A DNA stretch of 64,000 nt from positions 5,456,001-5,520,000 of the forward strand of contig JAOVFP010000003.1 in NCBI GenBank assembly GCA_025738555.1, given 5' to 3'. Under the pieces are notes generated by a model. The model ran no database searches and was not told where the DNA came from. It saw nothing but the letters and a program-made list of their open reading frames with translations. Numbering within the stretch: the stretch's first letter is position 1; every line of letters starts with the position of its first letter. Positions 11,743 through 23,169 of the stretch are shown here, piece after piece. The stretch is from Cyathus striatus. Lineage: Eukaryota > Basidiomycota > Agaricomycetes > Agaricales > Nidulariaceae. The position numbers were made by a program, and so were the translations under genes.

Positions 11743-12905
11743 ATGCATCGTGTAGTGGAAGAAATCTCATCGGGGTCGGATTCGGACTACTCTAGGTACA
11801 TTCAAGTACATTACAATGAGGCTGCACAGGTAACCTGATCATCTACAGCACCGTAGGTTCTGCATCTGAATCACGCAACATCTTATACGAGCTTTCTGCT
11901 TCCTCAGTGGATCTCCTGGTTCCTCTCATCGAAGGGGAACGAGTACTTCTGCGAAGTCGATGAAGACTTTATCCTTGACCGATTCAACCTGACAGGTCTC
12001 AACAGCGAGGTGGCAAATTATTCACAGGCATTGGATCTGATTACAGACAACCTCGGTGCGCGATAATGTCTTGGCTTAGAGAAGAGATTCATTGATGATG
12101 CCTTATCTACGATGTAGATGACGATATCCAGGATGAACTTCGCGGTACACTGGATGTTCAGGCCCGTCTTCTATACGGCATGATTCACGCGCGATGGATT
12201 GTCACTCAGCGGGGTCTTCAGAAGATGGTATGTCGTATCCTTTCCCCCTAAACTTCTACTGCTTCGTTATCCAATACCCGTTGAACTTATCCCCCACCAT
12301 TTACATCTCACTGACACCTACTCCGCCAATAGCTTGAAAAATACAAACGCGCCGACTTTGGTCGTTGCCCACGCGTTCTTTGCCAACAACAAAACCTTCT
12401 CCCTGTTGGTCTCACCGATACACCATATGAAAAGTCCGTCAAACTGTACTGTGGGCGATGCGAGGACCTCTACTCCCCCAAATCTACCAGACACGGCTCC
12501 ATCGACGGTGCCTACTTTGGAACCACATTTCCCCACCTCTTATACCTCGTCTACCCCTCCTTAATTCCGCCGAAGAGTGGACCGAGCGTAGATCTACTGC
12601 AGGGCGGCGCGCAGGGGGATAGAAGGAGACGGAGGGAGGAACAGGATGTTTCAGCGCCTGGGGAGGGGAGCGGGGAGCAGGCCAGCACGGCGAGCGTTGC
12701 GCTCCGCGCAGACAGGTATCGGCCAAGGGTATATGGGTTCCAGGTGCACGAGATTGCAAAGTTACAACGGTGGCAGGAGGCTATTCGCGATCGGTGGGTT
12801 AGACTTCTTCTGTTTCGAGTGCGGCATTAATGTTCGTGCTTTGGGGTTAATAGTCAGGTTGCTCATCTTGAGGCCGTGGAGGAGGCTGTGACTGCTCGGT
12901 CGTAG
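11743..12905 (+). CDS. CKB1: Casein kinase 2 regulatory (beta) subunit
   Basis: Regulatory subunit of the protein kinase CK2 tetramer. Exons 11743-11829, 11908-12055, 12118-12227, 12333-12793 and 12854-12905 give about 285 aa. An acidic, Ser-rich N-terminus ([10 protein letters not shown]) precedes [20 protein letters not shown], a family hallmark. The zinc-ribbon dimerisation site is CPRVLC (CX4C) and CGRC (CX2C), with [19 protein letters not shown] between it and the C-terminal half. A Gly/Arg/Glu/Ser-rich insert of about 45 residues lies between LIPPKSG and [11 protein letters not shown]. The tail ([19 protein letters not shown]) ends at TAG. The first intron is uncertain: I chose one 78 bp intron in frame, but a 4-base microexon alternative (CACC at 11873-11876) would give a more family-like SSTW junction. 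No frameshift is seen. Confidence 0.93.
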
Positions 12906-13186
12906 GTTACATGTTGTCCTTTGTTAAGTACCTTGGGACTCATATATTCTTGATTACAATAATTGCAAGTTCCTTATCCACGAATTTGTGAATTACTTAA
13001 GTGTAAGAGAAGGGAATAAGAGAACGGATCAAAAATATGCTACAGAAAAGATAACAATGGCATAAGAATACAGCATTGCTATAGCTAATGGCAAGTGTTA
13101 AGATATAATGTAAAAATTAGCAGCGTTTACATACCAATGAAATAACCCGGATGGCAAGTCGAAGGATTCCGAACGATAGAAGGGCA
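12906..13186. other. Convergent 3' region between CK2-beta and DPH3
   Basis: The 281 bp between the two stop codons are AT-rich and hold the facing 3' UTRs. Nothing else is recognised. Confidence 0.5.
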
Positions 13187-13573
13187 CTAAGCAGCAACAG
13201 AAGCTACTGCTGAAGGCTCCTCAGAGATATGAAGCTTCTCCAGGGCATCCTCAAATTGATCGTCATCGGAATCTTCACCCTTCTCTTCCTCCTCTTCCTC
13301 GCCATCTTCCTCGTCCTCGGATGGATCATCCTCATAGTCCAGCTGTGAGAAAGTTAGTGAGGATGATATACAGTATTCGAGCACACTGACTGGATCGTAT
13401 ATAACCCGAATGATCAAACTGCAGCTAGGGCATATCGCAACATCTTCGTAGTTTTTCAGTTGCTGCCTCGAAATCTCAAACCGATCGCCGCAAGGGCAAG
13501 GGTAATGATAGACGCGCTTTTCCTCATCCCATGCCATATCTTCAATCTCTATTTCATCGTAGTAGGCACCCAT
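13187..13573 (-). CDS. DPH3: DPH3/KTI11 CSL-zinc protein with long acidic tail
   Basis: Small iron/zinc protein that donates electrons to the DPH1-DPH2 radical enzyme in diphthamide synthesis and to Elongator in tRNA wobble modification. The N-terminal 60 residues are the whole CSL-type zinc finger: [21 protein letters not shown] and [14 protein letters not shown] supply four cysteines. A 48-nt stretch (13343-13390) reads through without a stop but has good GT...AG borders (GTCAGT, CTCACAG) and no family match, so I take it as an intron, leaving about 112 aa. The remaining C-terminus is about 50 residues of D/E-rich sequence ending in SVAA, longer than the roughly 80-residue yeast protein. 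It is convergent with CK2-beta and divergent from the next gene. Confidence 0.93.
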   Translation of the reverse strand: MGAYYDEIEIEDMAWDEEKRVYHYPCPCGDRFEISRQQLKNYEDVAICPSCSLIIRVIYDPVSVLEYCISSSLTFSQLDYEDDPSEDEEDGEEEEEEKGEDSDDDQFEDALEKLHISEEPSAVASVAA

Positions 13574-14030
13574 TAGTGAAGTCGTAAGAGTCGTAAGTTA
13601 TCACCGTCACAGCGGAAGAGAAAGAGAAGTAGAAAATAGCATCTAAAATTTGACTGAGCAGTAAGTAATGTTGCTTCCGCCTAACGGCACCGGCGGACCT
13701 CTAAACGGAGCTGGATCGGAGCGTGATTGAGTTTGCGAGTTTGGATTGGCTGGTGGCTGGTTCGTTGGACACCCATTTCTCGAATCTCATACTTGTACAC
13801 TACATCCTCTCCTTCATCTCTTCCCTCTCCTCTCTTCGTCCTCTCCTTTCTCTCCATATCTCTCCTGTCCTTCGTTAGACTGCGCTTTGTTTCTCATAGT
13901 CGACACCACAACGGACATTGTATTCCATTGTATCAAACCCCGTATGTATAGTCACTTTTCAAAATCTACTGCCATCATCTCGGTTACTGTACCCCGATAC
14001 ACTTCTGAACCACCTCACCCCACCCGCGAC
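13574..14030. promoter_or_regulatory. Divergent promoter of DPH3 and the 14031 gene
   Basis: The 457 bp between two divergent start codons contain a strong pyrimidine tract at about 13800-13870 (CTCCTTCATCTCTTCCCTCT and similar), typical of fungal housekeeping promoters just upstream of transcription starts. The role is inferred from position and composition. Confidence 0.5.
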
Positions 14031-15244
14031 ATGGCCGTTAGTGAACGCTTCGCGACTCATTCCTACAGCGCTGCTACCATTCCTGTGCGCGTTTGTATCT
14101 TCCACTTTTTGTCTTTTGTTAACTAACTTCCTCTACCGTAGGTTTACAATTACAATTACGATCAGTTAAAACCAGCATCGGCACCTCCTACGCGCACTGA
14201 ATCCAATGATTCCGTCACAACACAACCCGATACCAGCCAAGTGGAGACGACTCAAGTTGAAGCTAGTCAAGAAGGCGATTTAGACATGGAAGCCGCCCAA
14301 CGTGAACCATCTCCGACACCCACAGATATCTACAATCCTGAACCCGACGCTATTGCACGCGACCTCGCCAACCGTGGTATTAAAGCTCGCGACTTTGCCC
14401 ACGATACGCCACTCGAACCACTCATCAAAAAGTCTTTCAATCTTACGAGAGCTCTTGCTGAATTTGACTACCGCACGAGCCAAGTGCCTCGTGCATATCC
14501 AGTCCCAGGAAAAGTCCTCCGCAGGCTCTTAATGGAACGTTGGATTACGGAGGATGAGGTGCAAGCTCGGTGCTCCCCGTGGAATTGCAACTGTTGAGGG
14601 AATGTGATGCACGTCCTCAGCATCCGTATTATTGCATCGGCAACAAGATCCCTTTGAGTCAACAGGGAAGATCGGACAACAAGAACAATTATGTAAATGG
14701 ATTTTTCGCTCTGGACAAGCAATGGAGCCAGATGGAGGCGAGAAGGAGGCATGAAGAGGAGGCGAGGGAAGAGGCAGAGCGTGCATATGAGAAGATTCAA
14801 CTGGCTGCCAGGGAACGGGAGATGGAAAGCACACTGGCAGGGATGAGTCCCAGTTCGAAAAAGAGAGCTTTGGAGATGAAGTCCATGCGTAGTTCTACTG
14901 ATGTTGACGGGCATGATACGAAGAGGCAGCGGTTGACGCCCGAATCTGACCCCAACACCCCGGCTTCGTCTCAGTCCCAGTCACGGCTGACGCCGAGTCC
15001 ATGGCATCAAAAGGTTAAGCTCATTCACCCTGGACACCAGAAGCAATATCCCGCTCCTTTATCCTCGTACGACCCCAAGATCTACCCAGAGGCAGCGGGT
15101 ATTATCGCATCGCAGAACAGGCCCGAACCGCCACCAAGGGTAGATACCCCTCCGCTTCCTGACCCACCTGCACACAGTGGGAGTCCGCTGAGAAGGGGAT
15201 TGAAGCGAACGCTCAGTCGAACACAGACCTTCACTCAGTTATAG
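14031..15244 (+). CDS. Unrecognised nuclear-type protein of about 385 aa, one apparent 1-base deletion
   Basis: I do not recognise the family. Exon 1 is 14031-14084 (MAVSERFATHSYSAATIP), the intron is 14085-14141 and exon 2 is 14142-15244. An acidic, T/S/E-rich stretch (about residues 30-85) is followed by an Arg/Leu-rich conserved-looking block (ALAEFDYRTSQVPRAYPVPG, then RRLLMERWITEDEV). At about 14568-14573 the frame must gain one base. It then reads LPVELQLLRECDARPQHPYY, a Glu/Arg-rich helix (ARRRHEEEAREEAERAYEKI), a basic KKRALEMKSMRSS segment with DTKRQRL that looks like a bipartite nuclear signal, and a Pro/Ser-rich C-terminus. The two frames fit one protein well. Nuclear location is inferred. 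Confidence 0.8.
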
Positions 15245-15807
15245 GATTGTGATGGAAAGTAGTTGGAAGTTTATTATTTTTTAAGTTAGAAGAATGTGAC
15301 ACCTGAACTTGGGTTACCTCCTGATGCATCTTGGGATTAGGATTGATATTTCTGGTGCCTCTTTATTTAATTGTATGAGTAGCTATTTTCCATCACCTCA
15401 TGTGTGTATTTTCTAGTTCTTCTCCCTACTTGGAATTTCCCAGAAATGTTGCTTCATGAAGGTGCATTTTGTTGATTTTTGTCTTTAAATTATAATGCTT
15501 ATCATAAAATCAAAAATAAGATAGGATACCAATGAGGCTTTTCTGGAAGGGGGCAAAGCTGGGGCAAAGGGCTGCTCATTTCTTGGATTACTTACAAGAT
15601 TTTTGAAGGATCCCTTGTTATGTCTATTGAGTGCTGTACCTAGGCTTTTGATCAAGATCCTGCTTGGTACTATGGGTTGGGCTGCTGCCTACCAATATGG
15701 TGAACAATTGGTGTTCCAGTACAATGTGGTCTGCCTAATACAAGTTTACTTAAATACATGGCAGATATTACTATGACTGGAAGGTATCTTGCATAGAAGA
15801 AACATTG
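15245..15807. other. Intergenic stretch between the last host gene and the transposon block
   Basis: AT-rich 3' flank of the 14031 gene running to the target duplication CATTG (15803-15807) of element B. No coding frame or recognisable repeat is visible. It marks the edge of the gene-rich part. Confidence 0.5.
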
Positions 15808-15957
15808 TGTAGAGGTTTGTTTGGCTATAATAGGCAATGTTTGGTAATGCTGTGTTTGGACCTATTTAGTTTCATTTACATTATATTATATAAATACTGT
15901 ACACCTTGTATATTTGGACTCTAGTTCTTACTTATTGCACCCTGTTGTAGACAGAAT
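15808..15957 (+). repeat. 5' LTR of element B, first part
   Basis: 150 bp that match 35633-35782 with scattered transitions. The LTR resumes at 23170, after element A and one copy of its AGAAT duplication. Together the parts give 211 bp, exactly the length of the 3' LTR. It contains ATATTATATAAATACTG, a TATA-box candidate. Confidence 0.92.
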
Positions 15958-16346
15958 TGTTAGTGACAGACAAGCAAAATGCTTGAAGTTGAACTCAAAC
16001 AATGAAGAAAGGAAGGTGAAGTGAATCTTATTGCAAGTCTGGAATAAACTAGCACAAGAATAAAGAATATCTGACTAAAATGACCATATTTATAATAAGA
16101 GTCCATGAGGAAGTTGCATGTAATCTAACCTACACTATATTGCATGTTTACTGTGCTTCTACTGTGCAAACTCATGTACTACATATGTAACAAGCATGGC
16201 CAAACTGTGGACTGTGCCCGTAGTCTTGATGAATAATGCATGTTGTTATGCATGGTATCTGCATTGTATGTCAGGTGATATGTGTCAGGTGACTGTGATA
16301 AGATAAGATATGCGGATTAGATAAGATAAGGTGTGAAATCCTAACA
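15958..16346 (-). repeat. Left (3') LTR of element A
   Basis: 389 bp, TGTTAGTGACAG to CCTAACA, near-identical to 22776-23164. It contains the repeated motif AGATAAGATAAG near the end. Confidence 0.93.
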
Positions 16347-16559
16347 TTACCCCCCCTTTAAAGGTTGTGTCCTCACAACATTTCTATGATCATTGGGGGT
16401 AATAATAGTCGCAGATGAAAAGAAGGAGAGTCGGAAGGTATTTGCCAATAAAGAAAACAGCGAGGGAAGTGGAAAGGATAATGAGGCAGTAAAGAACAAG
16501 GATTACTTCATCTGAAAACATGATAGTAGTTTGGAGTAATAGATTTGGTGAAGGAATGT

Positions 16560-17748
16560 CTTATATTTATATATTTTGAGCTTCCAGATGTTCCCGATGA
16601 AATTTATTAAGTAAACTCTTGGCTCCCGTTAGTGCATTGATCAGTTCCCAAGTGCAGTCTTCCATTGAATAGCCTTTCCATTTAATTTTATATAAAATTC
16701 ATTTTCAGTTCTTTTTCCATGCTAAAATGGACTCTACTTCATATTGTTCCTGATTGTCAACCAGAATAGTGGGTGGAGGCTTAGGTTTCTTTTGTGATGG
16801 ATATTGAGCCGATGTGAATTTAGATAATAATTCTACATTAAAAGTTGGATTCTTTCTATTCCACAATTTTGGTAGTTTGAGTTTATAGACAGATGGTGCA
16901 ACTTTTTCTATAATTTTAAAAGGTCCGTAATGTTTGTCATCTAATTTTGCAACTGGTCGATCTGATTTAATATTAATTCCTTCTAGGTAAACCTTGTCGC
17001 CGATTTGATATTCTGGTGCTTCTTTTCGATATTTATCGTAATAGTGTCCCATAGTTTTGTTTGCCAAGGATAAAGCTGCCTTTGCATTTTCTCTTGCTTT
17101 TTCCATTGTTTTGACGAATTCTTCAACTCCTATGGCTCTTGTTTTCCCTGATGGTTTTATTCCAGTGTATGGATGATATCCATACATTAAATAAAAAGGC
17201 ATATATCCTGTTGTTCTATGAATGGTATTATTATAATTAAATTGACAGACATCCATTTTTCGGGCCCAATCATCTTGATCATAGTTTATGTAAATTCACA
17301 TGTATTGTTCTATTTCTTGATTTACCCTTTCTGTTTGTCTGTTTGTCTGAGGTCGATAAGTGGTAGATAAATTCATGCAAACTCTGAGTTGTCTTGTCGA
17401 TTCCTTGGTAAAGAATGAAGTGAATTGGGATCCTCGGTTACTAATTACTCTTTTTGGGACACTGTAATGTTTAAATATGTTTTGAAGATATTTTTCTGCA
17501 ACTCCTGCACTATTAATTTCCTTGTTACATGGTATGAATGCTGCCATTTTTGTGAATTGATCAACGACTACCATGAGGAAATCATAACCTTCAGATAATG
17601 GAAGTGGTCCTATGAAGTCTATAGATATGGTATGCCAAGGGTGTTCAGGTATACTATTTGGGATTAGTTTCCCTGTTGGAGCAGTTCTATGAATATTCAT
17701 TCTTTGGCATGCTTCACATCTGGATATGTATTTTTTATTATCTGCCAT
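16560..17748 (-). pseudogene. Element A integrase and chromodomain, degraded
   Basis: The minus-strand frames 17748-17296 and 17256-16705 encode a Ty3-type integrase. The HHCC remnant CEACQRMN is followed by the core with WHTISIDFIGPLPL (first Asp), VISNRGSQF where SDRGSQF is expected (second Asp changed to Asn), and a third acidic residue in the TNRQTERVNQ region. The GPY/F segment HYGPFKIIEKVAPSVYKL follows. The frame then runs into a chromodomain remnant (EVESIL, then KWKGYSMEDCTWEL downstream of a shift). The D-to-N change fits a G-to-A (C-to-T) transition. Confidence 0.85.
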
Positions 17749-17769
17749 AAGTCTTGGCCACCAATAATC

Positions 17770-19300
17770 TCATGTGATAAGTTCCATTGTCTTGTATTCT
17801 CCACAATGTCCTGATATTGCTGAGTCATGGCATAATCTAATGATTCGTTCCCTTAATTTAGCATTTTTAAGTACATAAATTCGATCTTTCCATGTGATAA
17901 TTCCTTCTGGTGTTTCAATCCAATCTTTAGATTCAAGGTTAAGCATCTTAATTACTTCTTTATCTCGGTTCTTTCTGGATTTATGAATTTGTTCCATAAT
18001 TTCTTCATCTTCTCCATGGACTTCATATATTTGTCTGAAATGTTCCGGTTCAAGTAATACAAGATCTTCATTATCTTGATCCCCTTGATTATGTCCAGCT
18101 CTTTGTAATAATAAATCTGCTTTTGTCATTTGGTTTCCAGGTTTATGGTGTAATGTATAATGAAATTCCTGTAATTTGGTATTCCATTGGGCCTGTCTTC
18201 TATTTAACTTTTGTGGTTTCCTGAAGTACTGTAAATTCTTATGATCTGTCCAGATTTCAAAAATTTGTTTTGCTCCTAGAAGATATTGTCGCCATGTATC
18301 TAGAGCTCTCATTATGGCAAGCATTTCTTTATCATAAATCTCATAGTTTCGTTCTGTTGGACTTAAAGCATGAGATAAAAATGCAATTGGTTTCCATTTT
18401 CCATCAGGTTGCTGTTGGGAGAGAATTGCTCCATTTGTGAAATCAGAAGAGTCAGCTTCAACTCTATATTTTCTGTCATCATTAGGCATGACTAGAATTG
18501 GTGCCAATATGATTTGGTCTTTGAGTTGAAGAATGCAAGGGCTTGTGATAATTCCTATTTCCATTTGTTTTTGCCTGTCAGTTCATGAAGTGGTTTGGCG
18601 ATTTTAGCAAATCCTTCAATAAATCATTGGTAGAAATTAATAAAACCTAGGAATTGTTAAAGTTCTCTTTTATTGTTTGGAACTGGTCAATCAACTATTG
18701 CTTTAACTTTTTCAGAATCCATTCATACAGAATTCTTAGAGATAATAAGACCAAGATATTCAACTTCAGCTTTTTCAAAGAAACATTTTTCCAGTTTAAG
18801 ATATAATTCATGTTCTTCTAATTTTCTAAGAACATGTTTTACCATCTTTCGATGTTCCTCCAAGGTTTCTGTAAATATAAGAATATCATCCATATAAACG
18901 ATTACAGTTCCTTCATTAATTTCCATTCTGAATATGTCATTCATCATGGTCTGGAACGTAGCTGGTGAATTTGTAAGACCAAAGAACATTACTAATAATT
19001 CAAATAATCCTTGATTGGTTCGAAATGCTGCATACTGTTTATCTTCTTTAATTCAGACATTATTGTATCCCCATTTAATATCCAGTTTGGTGAAGTATCT
19101 TGCCTTTTTTAATTTATCTACAAGTTCTTGAATTAATGGTAATGGATATTTATTTTTAACCATCATTTCATTTAACTTTCGATAGTCCTGGATTGGTTGT
19201 AGTGATCCATCTTTTTTTTTAATAAAAAAGAATAGAGATGCCCATGATGATTTCAAAGGTCAGATGCATCCAGAATTAAGATTTTCATCAAGGAATTCAT
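17770..19300 (-). pseudogene. Element A reverse transcriptase and RNase H, degraded
   Basis: Reverse transcriptase motifs on the minus strand are [49 protein letters not shown] and the catalytic VIVYMDDILIF. RNase H (18564-17770) shows RVEADSSDFTNGAILSQ, ERNYEIYDKEMLAIMRAL and TDHKNLQYF. Stops are TGA codons where related elements have Arg (after YNNV, after ISKNSV) or Trp, consistent with C-to-T mutation on either strand. Confidence 0.88.
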
Positions 19301-19472
19301 CTAGTTGCTTCTGTTCATCCAGGTTTAGAGGATAAATCTTACAGTCAAATGAGATTGCTCCTGGTAGTAATTCAATAGCATGATCCCAAGGTCAATGAGG
19401 TGGAAGTTTATCAAATGATTCTTTGGCGAATACCCTTTCAAATTTGTGATAATACATTGGAATTGTTTCCTT

Positions 19473-20423
19473 TCAATGCTTCTTAGGTTTTTGCTGATTT
19501 TGAGCTTCAGCTATCTTAGAAGCAGTTGTTTGGAATGCACATATTTCAATTTGTTTGAATAGATTTACTGCAATGATTCGATCATCCATTTCTAGATTAA
19601 TTGGTTCATTTAGATCTGATTTGTCTTCTTCCAGGTTCATTGTATTGATCAACGGAGTGCATTCTATAGGGCAATGTGTGAATTTGATCAATCCTTCCTT
19701 CCAATCTATTTCCGGATTATGGATTTTAAGCCAATCGTGTCTGATAAACATAGATGCTTTTCCAAGATTTGAAACAGTGAATTGAAGAATTTCCACATGT
19801 CTTCCAAGTCTAACTTTAAGTTCCACATAATCAGTAATAGCTCCATCACTATTTAAGGTTCTGTCAGTATTATACACAGGTGTGGGATGTGGGAGTTTCT
19901 TTGTTGTAATATGGTTGTTTTCCACAAACTTCTGGTCAATACAAGTTCCAGTACTTCCACTGTCAAGTAATGCCTTAAGCCCATAAGTTCATTGAGTGTC
20001 CAAAGTAGTGATCATTAAATCGAGATCCATTTGATTTCCTTTAGATCCTCGAATGAACTTTTTGGATCCTTTAAGTTCTTCTAATGCTTTAATCACATCT
20101 TGATCTGAAAGATTATTCAGTTCTTTAACTGTTTTTGGAATTACTTCAAGTTTCCGTTTCGAGTGTGTCCAAATACTAAGGGATGCCAGGGCAAGTTCTG
20201 GGGTCTGGTCTTTTAATCTCCATGTGACCCAATACACATTTCCAGGTTTTACTTCCTGATCAGGAGAGATGCACTGCAATATCTTTTTCTTGAATAATAT
20301 GAATTCAGATTCCAGATCTAAAGTAGGTACAGTTACATGACTAGATATGTAAATAGAGGCCAGCGAGTTTGTGCTCACTGCTAGCCTTGGGGAAAACACA
20401 ATTGAGCTATAAGTAAAGCACAT
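19473..20423 (-). pseudogene. Element A retropepsin region, degraded
   Basis: Around 19925-19965 the minus strand encodes LKALLDSGSTGTCI, the aspartyl protease active-site signature (DSGST), followed by a beta-rich domain (QFTVSNLGKASMFIRHDWL). The upstream frame 20423-19989 is the Ser/Lys-rich linker between nucleocapsid and protease. Stops interrupt the join. Confidence 0.75.
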
Positions 20424-20439
20424 TGCTCCTCTGATAGTT

Positions 20440-21980
20440 TAGTGATGTCTGGTAATTCTACAATGTTACTGGTAGATGCTACTGGTATCAAATTATTTAC
20501 ATAAGTATTGTCCATATTATTGCTACATTGTACATAGGGGCCTCGATTCTGTTTCTTAGAGCATGTGTTAGCCTATGTCCTTTTTCTTTACAGTAAAAAC
20601 AGTGTCCTTCTCATTTCAAGGCATCAATGTCCATGCGGTCTCCTCCTTGTGATACTGTGAGATTGGCTCAGTTAGGGGGAGGTGCTTGGTTCTGTGGAAA
20701 ATGGGGTCCTTAGTTCTGTGGTTGGAATTGATTAGGTTGTGGTCCACCCTGTTGGGTATTCTGCACTCCTTGTCATTGTCTGAAATTCTGGTTTTGTCTG
20801 GGGTTAAACTGTTGTCCTTGTCAGGGGTTTTGTTTCTATGAATGTTCCTGCGTTCTCGATCGATTTCCTGTGCGGTCTCATACCATAATCGTAGGTTGTC
20901 TGGGGTTCCTCGCATAACAATCATCTCAAGTATTCTGGGGTCTAGTTTATCTTTATACTTTCTGATGATGGTGGCATCATTATATCCTGTTCATCTGGTG
21001 ATGGCTGCGAATTTAATAGTAAACTCTTCAACTGTCCATCATCCTTGATAACAGTTGTCGAGTTTGTCCTGTGCATCCTGCATTTCTGAATATACTCCAA
21101 AATAATGTAAAAAGTCGTCTTTAATATTTTCAAAAGTTTTCCCACTTGGTTGTTCCATAATGATCATTATATGATCAACCCAAGCTGATGCCATCTGTGT
21201 CAGAAGTAACAAGAATAAAGGAGGGTGTTTGAGAGGATAGAGTGTAATAAAGAAGCAAGGAGGGTGATAAGAGAGCAAATAACTCAGACACAAACACTAA
21301 CTAACACAGACACAAGATGGGGAGGAAACTTGTTAACTACTACCAAGATACAGAGTGTTTATATACTGAGGGTGTCTACTAAAGTCCCAACCAAGGTCCA
21401 TGTAACTAAGGTAACTGACAGCTGTCAATCTGTCAATCACATATCTGTCAATCACAGAACTGTCAAGTATGACAGGTGACAAGTGACAGCTGTCAAAGAA
21501 GCTGTGCAACTCTGAATATCTAACAATCTGGTTCTTAGATCTGTCTATAAGGCTTAACATGAACCTTATCTTCATTTTATGTTCGAGGGGATTAACTCGA
21601 GATCTGGTGAAATATGATTCTAATGATCTCATTCAAGCTCGTGCATGTTTTCAATCTCCTATGAATTTCTCAGGCTTCTCGATCTTGAGAGCCCTATCCG
21701 TTACTGCATCCCTTTGTCTCCTAGCCATTATAGAAGTGGCTTCGGCAGTTTCCATTATGGGTGCATGTAGTCCAAAAATTCCTCTTCCTATAAATCAGAT
21801 TGCATCTGTGATGAAATGCACCCAACCTCCTTGTTCTGATGGGTTTGGAGGGTTAGGTGGTGGTGATGGGGGTTGTGATGGGGGAAATTGTGGATTTCCT
21901 TCAGGATTGATTATCCTGAAGGGTTGTAATAGTGACAGTGCTGTTGGTTGAGTTGGTGGTGCAAGGTGTTTGGGTTCCAT
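20440..21980 (-). pseudogene. Element A gag, degraded, interrupted by a family 1 unit
   Basis: Starts near 21980 with a Pro-rich N-terminus and continues through a capsid-like helical region (MRSLESYFTRSRVNPLEHK, WVDHIMIIMEQPSGKTFENI, DELDPRILEM-like context) to an Arg/Asp/Asn-rich linker and a zinc-knuckle remnant near 20590-20635 (CFYCKEKGH-like in a shifted frame). The family 1 unit at 21198-21525 splits capsid, and several TGA stops are present. Confidence 0.7.
21198..21525 (-). repeat. Family 1 LTR-like unit, copy 1 (in element A gag)
   Basis: 328 bp from TGTCAGAAGTAAC to ATATCTAACA, with perfect duplication ATCTG on both sides. Confidence 0.93.
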
Positions 21981-22775
21981 TATAGATCGAAGTCGAGGTA
22001 GATGGGTGTGGAAAGATCTCTACCATCATTGTGGACAGTGTTTAAAAGAGTTTCATATCTGATTGGGGAATAGAAATCTTGTTTGAAAGGAGATATGTAT
22101 CATATAGGGGTACTAAATCTCAATCTGTCATCGTGTTCTGGTTTGGTAATAATAGTAAGGTTTTGTAGAATGGGGTGTGTGGGAGGAGTAGAGGGGCGTG
22201 GTAGTGGGATGTAATTTGGGATTTGGTGAAGTGAGGGATATGTGTTGGGATCAAAATTTGAGTCATTGGAGTCCACTGATATGGCTCTCAAATTACAAGT
22301 GTAGGGTGTGGGACGAGATCAAGGAGTATAGATTGATGCAGAGGATGAAGGGATATAATAGGATTGGGTACAAAGAGTATGGAGGGTTTGGGAATGGGTG
22401 ATAGGTGCCAGAATGAAAGTCTAGGTAACAGATGCTCTTGAAGAGGCTCGGAGACTAGCAAGACATCCTAAATCTCATGCACATCAATTTGCAGATAGAA
22501 CTAGCTGGGGCAATATGTGGTAGCCTCCCCAGTCACTGGTGCCATGCCAAACTCAAGGCAGAGGGCCTAAGATGATCGGTAATTTGGAAGTGTCAGGCTC
22601 AATGTTACACTATCCTCTTGTGCATCCAAGCACAATGATCAAGTCTATTGAATGGGGTGTACATCTAAGGATCCAAAGGTCCAAAGAATGGGGAATGAGG
22701 TATAAAGGAAAAGTTTTGCCAGGAGTCGGCAGGAGAGAGTTCAAGGTTGAGAAATGAGGTGGATTCTTGTGCTTT
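21981..22775. other. Element A leader between gag and its right LTR
   Basis: About 795 bp upstream of gag on the element's minus strand. Its first bases next to the LTR (reverse complement AAAGCACAAGAATCC) should be the primer binding site, but I could not match them to a tRNA 3' end. Small ORFs here have no support. Confidence 0.5.
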
Positions 22776-23164
22776 TGTTAGTGACAAACAAGCAAAATGC
22801 TCAAAGTCGAACTCAAACAATGAAGAAAGGAAGGTGAAGTGAATCTTATTGCAAGTCTGGAATAAACTAGCACAAGAATAAAGAATATCTGACTAAAATG
22901 ACTGTATTTATAATAAGAGTCCATGAGGAAGTCACATGTAATCTAACCTACACTATATTGCATGTTTACTGTGCTTCTACTGTGCAAACTCATGTACTAC
23001 ATATGTAACAAGCATGGCCAAACTGTGGACTGTGCCCATAGTCTTGATGAATAATGCATGTTGTTATGCATGGTATCTGCATTGTATGTCAGGTGATATG
23101 TGTCAGGTGACTGTGATAAGATAAGATATGTGGATTAGATAAGATAAGGTGTGAAATCCTAACA
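22776..23164 (-). repeat. Right (5') LTR of element A
   Basis: 389 bp direct repeat of 15958-16346. It ends CCTAACA and is followed by the target duplication AGAAT. Confidence 0.93.
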
Positions 23165-23169
23165 AGAAT

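Larger units (their letters stand above)
15958..23164 (-). mobile_element. Element A: complete minus-strand Ty3/gypsy chromovirus nested in element B
   Basis: 7,207 bp with 389 bp LTRs (15958-16346 and 22776-23164) that start TGTTAG and end CTAACA, and a perfect duplication AGAAT at 15953-15957 and 23165-23169. Reading on the minus strand, gag, retropepsin, RT, RNase H, integrase and chromodomain follow in Ty3/gypsy order. The polypurine tract AAAGGGGGGGTAA abuts the left LTR. The LTRs differ by only a few transitions, so it is the younger of the two nested elements, yet its ORFs carry many TGA codons. Confidence 0.93.
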
